Shown: one piece after another, positions 13,358 to 14,627 of the stretch
Numbering within the stretch: position 1 is the first letter of the stretch
Layout of the letters: each line of letters starts with the position of its first letter
Origin: Actinomycetota bacterium
Lineage (GTDB): Bacteria; Actinomycetota; Actinomycetes; S36-B12
Direction: 5' to 3'
DNA length: 14,627 bases
Assembly: GCA_026392575.1 (NCBI GenBank)
Contig: JAPLBU010000399.1
Coordinates: forward strand, 5,694-20,320
Position numbers and translations under genes: made by a program
The notes under the pieces: model-generated
Seen by the model: the letters and a program-made list of their open reading frames with translations, nothing else
Database searches by the model: none
What the model was told of the DNA's origin: nothing

Positions 13358-14627
13358 CACGTACCCCGCGATACCCGGAAGAGCTCCGATGGCAGGTCGA
13401 CGCCGTTGTCCGACAACTTCTCCATGAAGTTGGGGGTGATCCCGGTGGGAAGAAGGCGACCGGGGACGGAACTGTCCCCCAGAGTCGTGTAATCGAAGGT
13501 GAACAGGTCCTGCATGAGGATCGTGTCGCCCTCTAGACCGGTGATCTCAGAGATTTGCGTGATGTGGCGCGAGCCATCCCTCAGCCGGGCCTGCTGGACG
13601 ACGACGTTGATCGCTGCCGCCAACTGCTCTCGGATCACCCGAACGGGAAGGTCCATACCGGCCATCAGCACCATGGTCTCGATACGACTCAGGGCATCGC
13701 GCGGAGTGTTGGCGTGCACGGTCGACAGCGAGCCGTCATGGCCGGTGTTCATTGCCTGCAGCATGTCGAGCGCTGCGGAGTCGCGGACCTCGCCGACGAT
13801 GATGCGGTCGGGACGCATGCGCAGTGAGTTGCGGACCAGGTCACGGATGGTCACCTGCCCCTGTCCCTCGACGTTCGAGGGGCGGGACTCCATACGCAGT
13901 ACATGCGGCTGATCGAGTTGGAGTTCTGCCGCGTCCTCGATGGTGACGATGCGCTCGGTGTCGGGAATGAAGGACGACATGACGTTGAGGGTCGTGGTCT
14001 TGCCAGAGCCGGTACCACCGCTGATCAGGATGTTCAGGCGACCGCGCACGCACGCGTCGAGCACCTCAGCGGCCGGACGGGACAGCGTGCCCATCGTTAC
14101 GAGATCCTTGACAGTGAAGGGCTCCTTTGAGAACTTCCGGATCGTCAGGGAGCAGCCATCAAGGGAGATGGGGGGCAGGACGGCGTTGACTCGACTGCCG
14201 TCCGGAAGACGAGCATCGACCATCGGACTGGCTTCGTCGATGCGCCGTCCGACGCGCGACACAATTCGATCGATCGTCCGACGAAGGTGCTCCTCGCTCG
14301 AGAACCGCAGGTCGGTCGGGTACAGGCGCCCACCTCGCTCGACGAAGATCGAGTCGGCGCGATTGACCATGATCTCCGTGACCTCCGGGTCGCGCAGCAA
14401 CGGCTCGAGCGGACCATTGCCCAGGATGTCGTCGATGATCTCCTGGGTGATGCGAGCACGATCAGCGGTCGACAGCGGCCTGCGCGACTTCGACATCGCA
14501 CTCTGGATCGCAGCGAAGACACTCTCTTCCAGGACCCCCTGCTCCATCTGGCCCGCATATGCCTGCTGACCCAGAGACTGCATCAGGGTGTCGTGGACGT
14601 CGTGCTTCAGCGCCTCGTACTCGTCGC
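13357..14627 (-). CDS. tadA: TadA/CpaF-type pilus assembly ATPase (N terminus outside window)
   Basis: This is a hexameric cytoplasmic ATPase that drives Flp pilus assembly through TadB/TadC. The frame stays open past the Met at 14583 to the window edge, reading DEYEALKHDVHDTL before that Met. This is the expected TadA N-terminal region, so the true start lies outside. Counting from Met 14583, the N-terminal domain has GNGPLEPLLRDPEVTEIMVN (55-74). Walker A is GGTGSGKTT (189-197), the Asp box lies in RIVTIEDAAEL (211-221), Walker B in RIIVGEVRD (260-268), and the His box is GHDGSLSTVHAN (281-292). All catalytic elements are intact. Its TGA overlaps the VWA gene start, giving a tight tadA-VWA-tadB-tadC order. 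Confidence 0.93.
   Translation of the reverse strand, partial: DEYEALKHDVHDTLMQSLGQQAYAGQMEQGVLEESVFAAIQSAMSKSRRPLSTADRARITQEIIDDILGNGPLEPLLRDPEVTEIMVNRADSIFVERGGRLYPTDLRFSSEEHLRRTIDRIVSRVGRRIDEASPMVDARLPDGSRVNAVLPPISLDGCSLTIRKFSKEPFTVKDLVTMGTLSRPAAEVLDACVRGRLNILISGGTGSGKTTTLNVMSSFIPDTERIVTIEDAAELQLDQPHVLRMESRPSNVEGQGQVTIRDLVRNSLRMRPDRIIVGEVRDSAALDMLQAMNTGHDGSLSTVHANTPRDALSRIETMVLMAGMDLPVRVIREQLAAAINVVVQQARLRDGSRHITQISEITGLEGDTILMQDLFTFDYTTLGDSSVPGRLLPTGITPNFMEKLSDNGVDLPSELFRVSRGT

Noticed and set aside
13357..14583. TadA starting at the ATG at 14583
   Set aside because: The frame stays open upstream to the window edge and encodes the expected N-terminal EYEALKHDVHDTL-type helix, so the gene is treated as partial.

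Overview
The window looks like chromosomal DNA from a high-GC actinobacterium (Actinomycetota). The evidence is the strongly GC-biased composition, frequent GTG and one TTG start, many tight stop/start overlaps, a DUF4333 lipoprotein (a mainly actinobacterial family), a HerA-like ATPase of the kind common in actinobacteria, and a simple tad (Flp pilus) export locus. I cannot name a genus from sequence alone. I see no rRNA, tRNA, CRISPR array, insertion sequence or phage gene.

Layout, left to right. (1) 1-1367 (+): the C-terminal part of a HerA/FtsK-like ATPase that begins outside the window. (2) 1449-3194 (+): an APC-superfamily amino-acid permease. (3) 3203-3270: a perfect 33-bp inverted repeat between convergent genes, probably a terminator. 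(4) 6906 down to 3276 (-): a tight three-gene unit. It encodes a 57-aa one-helix membrane protein with a YIDAGSGS motif, a SAM methyltransferase with an N-terminal kinase-like motif, and a membrane-anchored sulfatase/phosphotransferase-fold enzyme. It resembles a cell-envelope modification cassette, but its substrate is not evident. (5) 8285 down to 6976 (-): a DUF4333 lipoprotein overlapping by GTGA a tocopherol-cyclase-like gene that carries an in-frame TAG at codon 63. (6) 8470-10567 (+): a Ser/Pro-linker lipoprotein divergent from the DUF4333 gene, a TesB-type acyl-CoA thioesterase, and a short A24 prepilin peptidase overlapping tesB by GTGA. (7) 14627 down to 10573 (-): the tad motor operon, with TadA ATPase (partial, running off the right edge), a VWA-domain membrane protein, TadB and TadC.

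How the genes fit together: the prepilin peptidase would process the pilins that the TadA/TadB/TadC machine assembles, although it lies on the opposite strand and ends 5 bp from tadC. No pilin, TadE/F or TadZ gene is visible. The VWA and TadB reading frames look like two halves of one fused gene, broken by a frame change near 12105-12125. That junction and the amber codon in the tocopherol-cyclase-like gene are the two places where the sequence looks damaged, misassembled or unusually decoded. The most system-like novelty is the YIDAGSGS protein / kinase-like methyltransferase / sulfatase-fold cassette.
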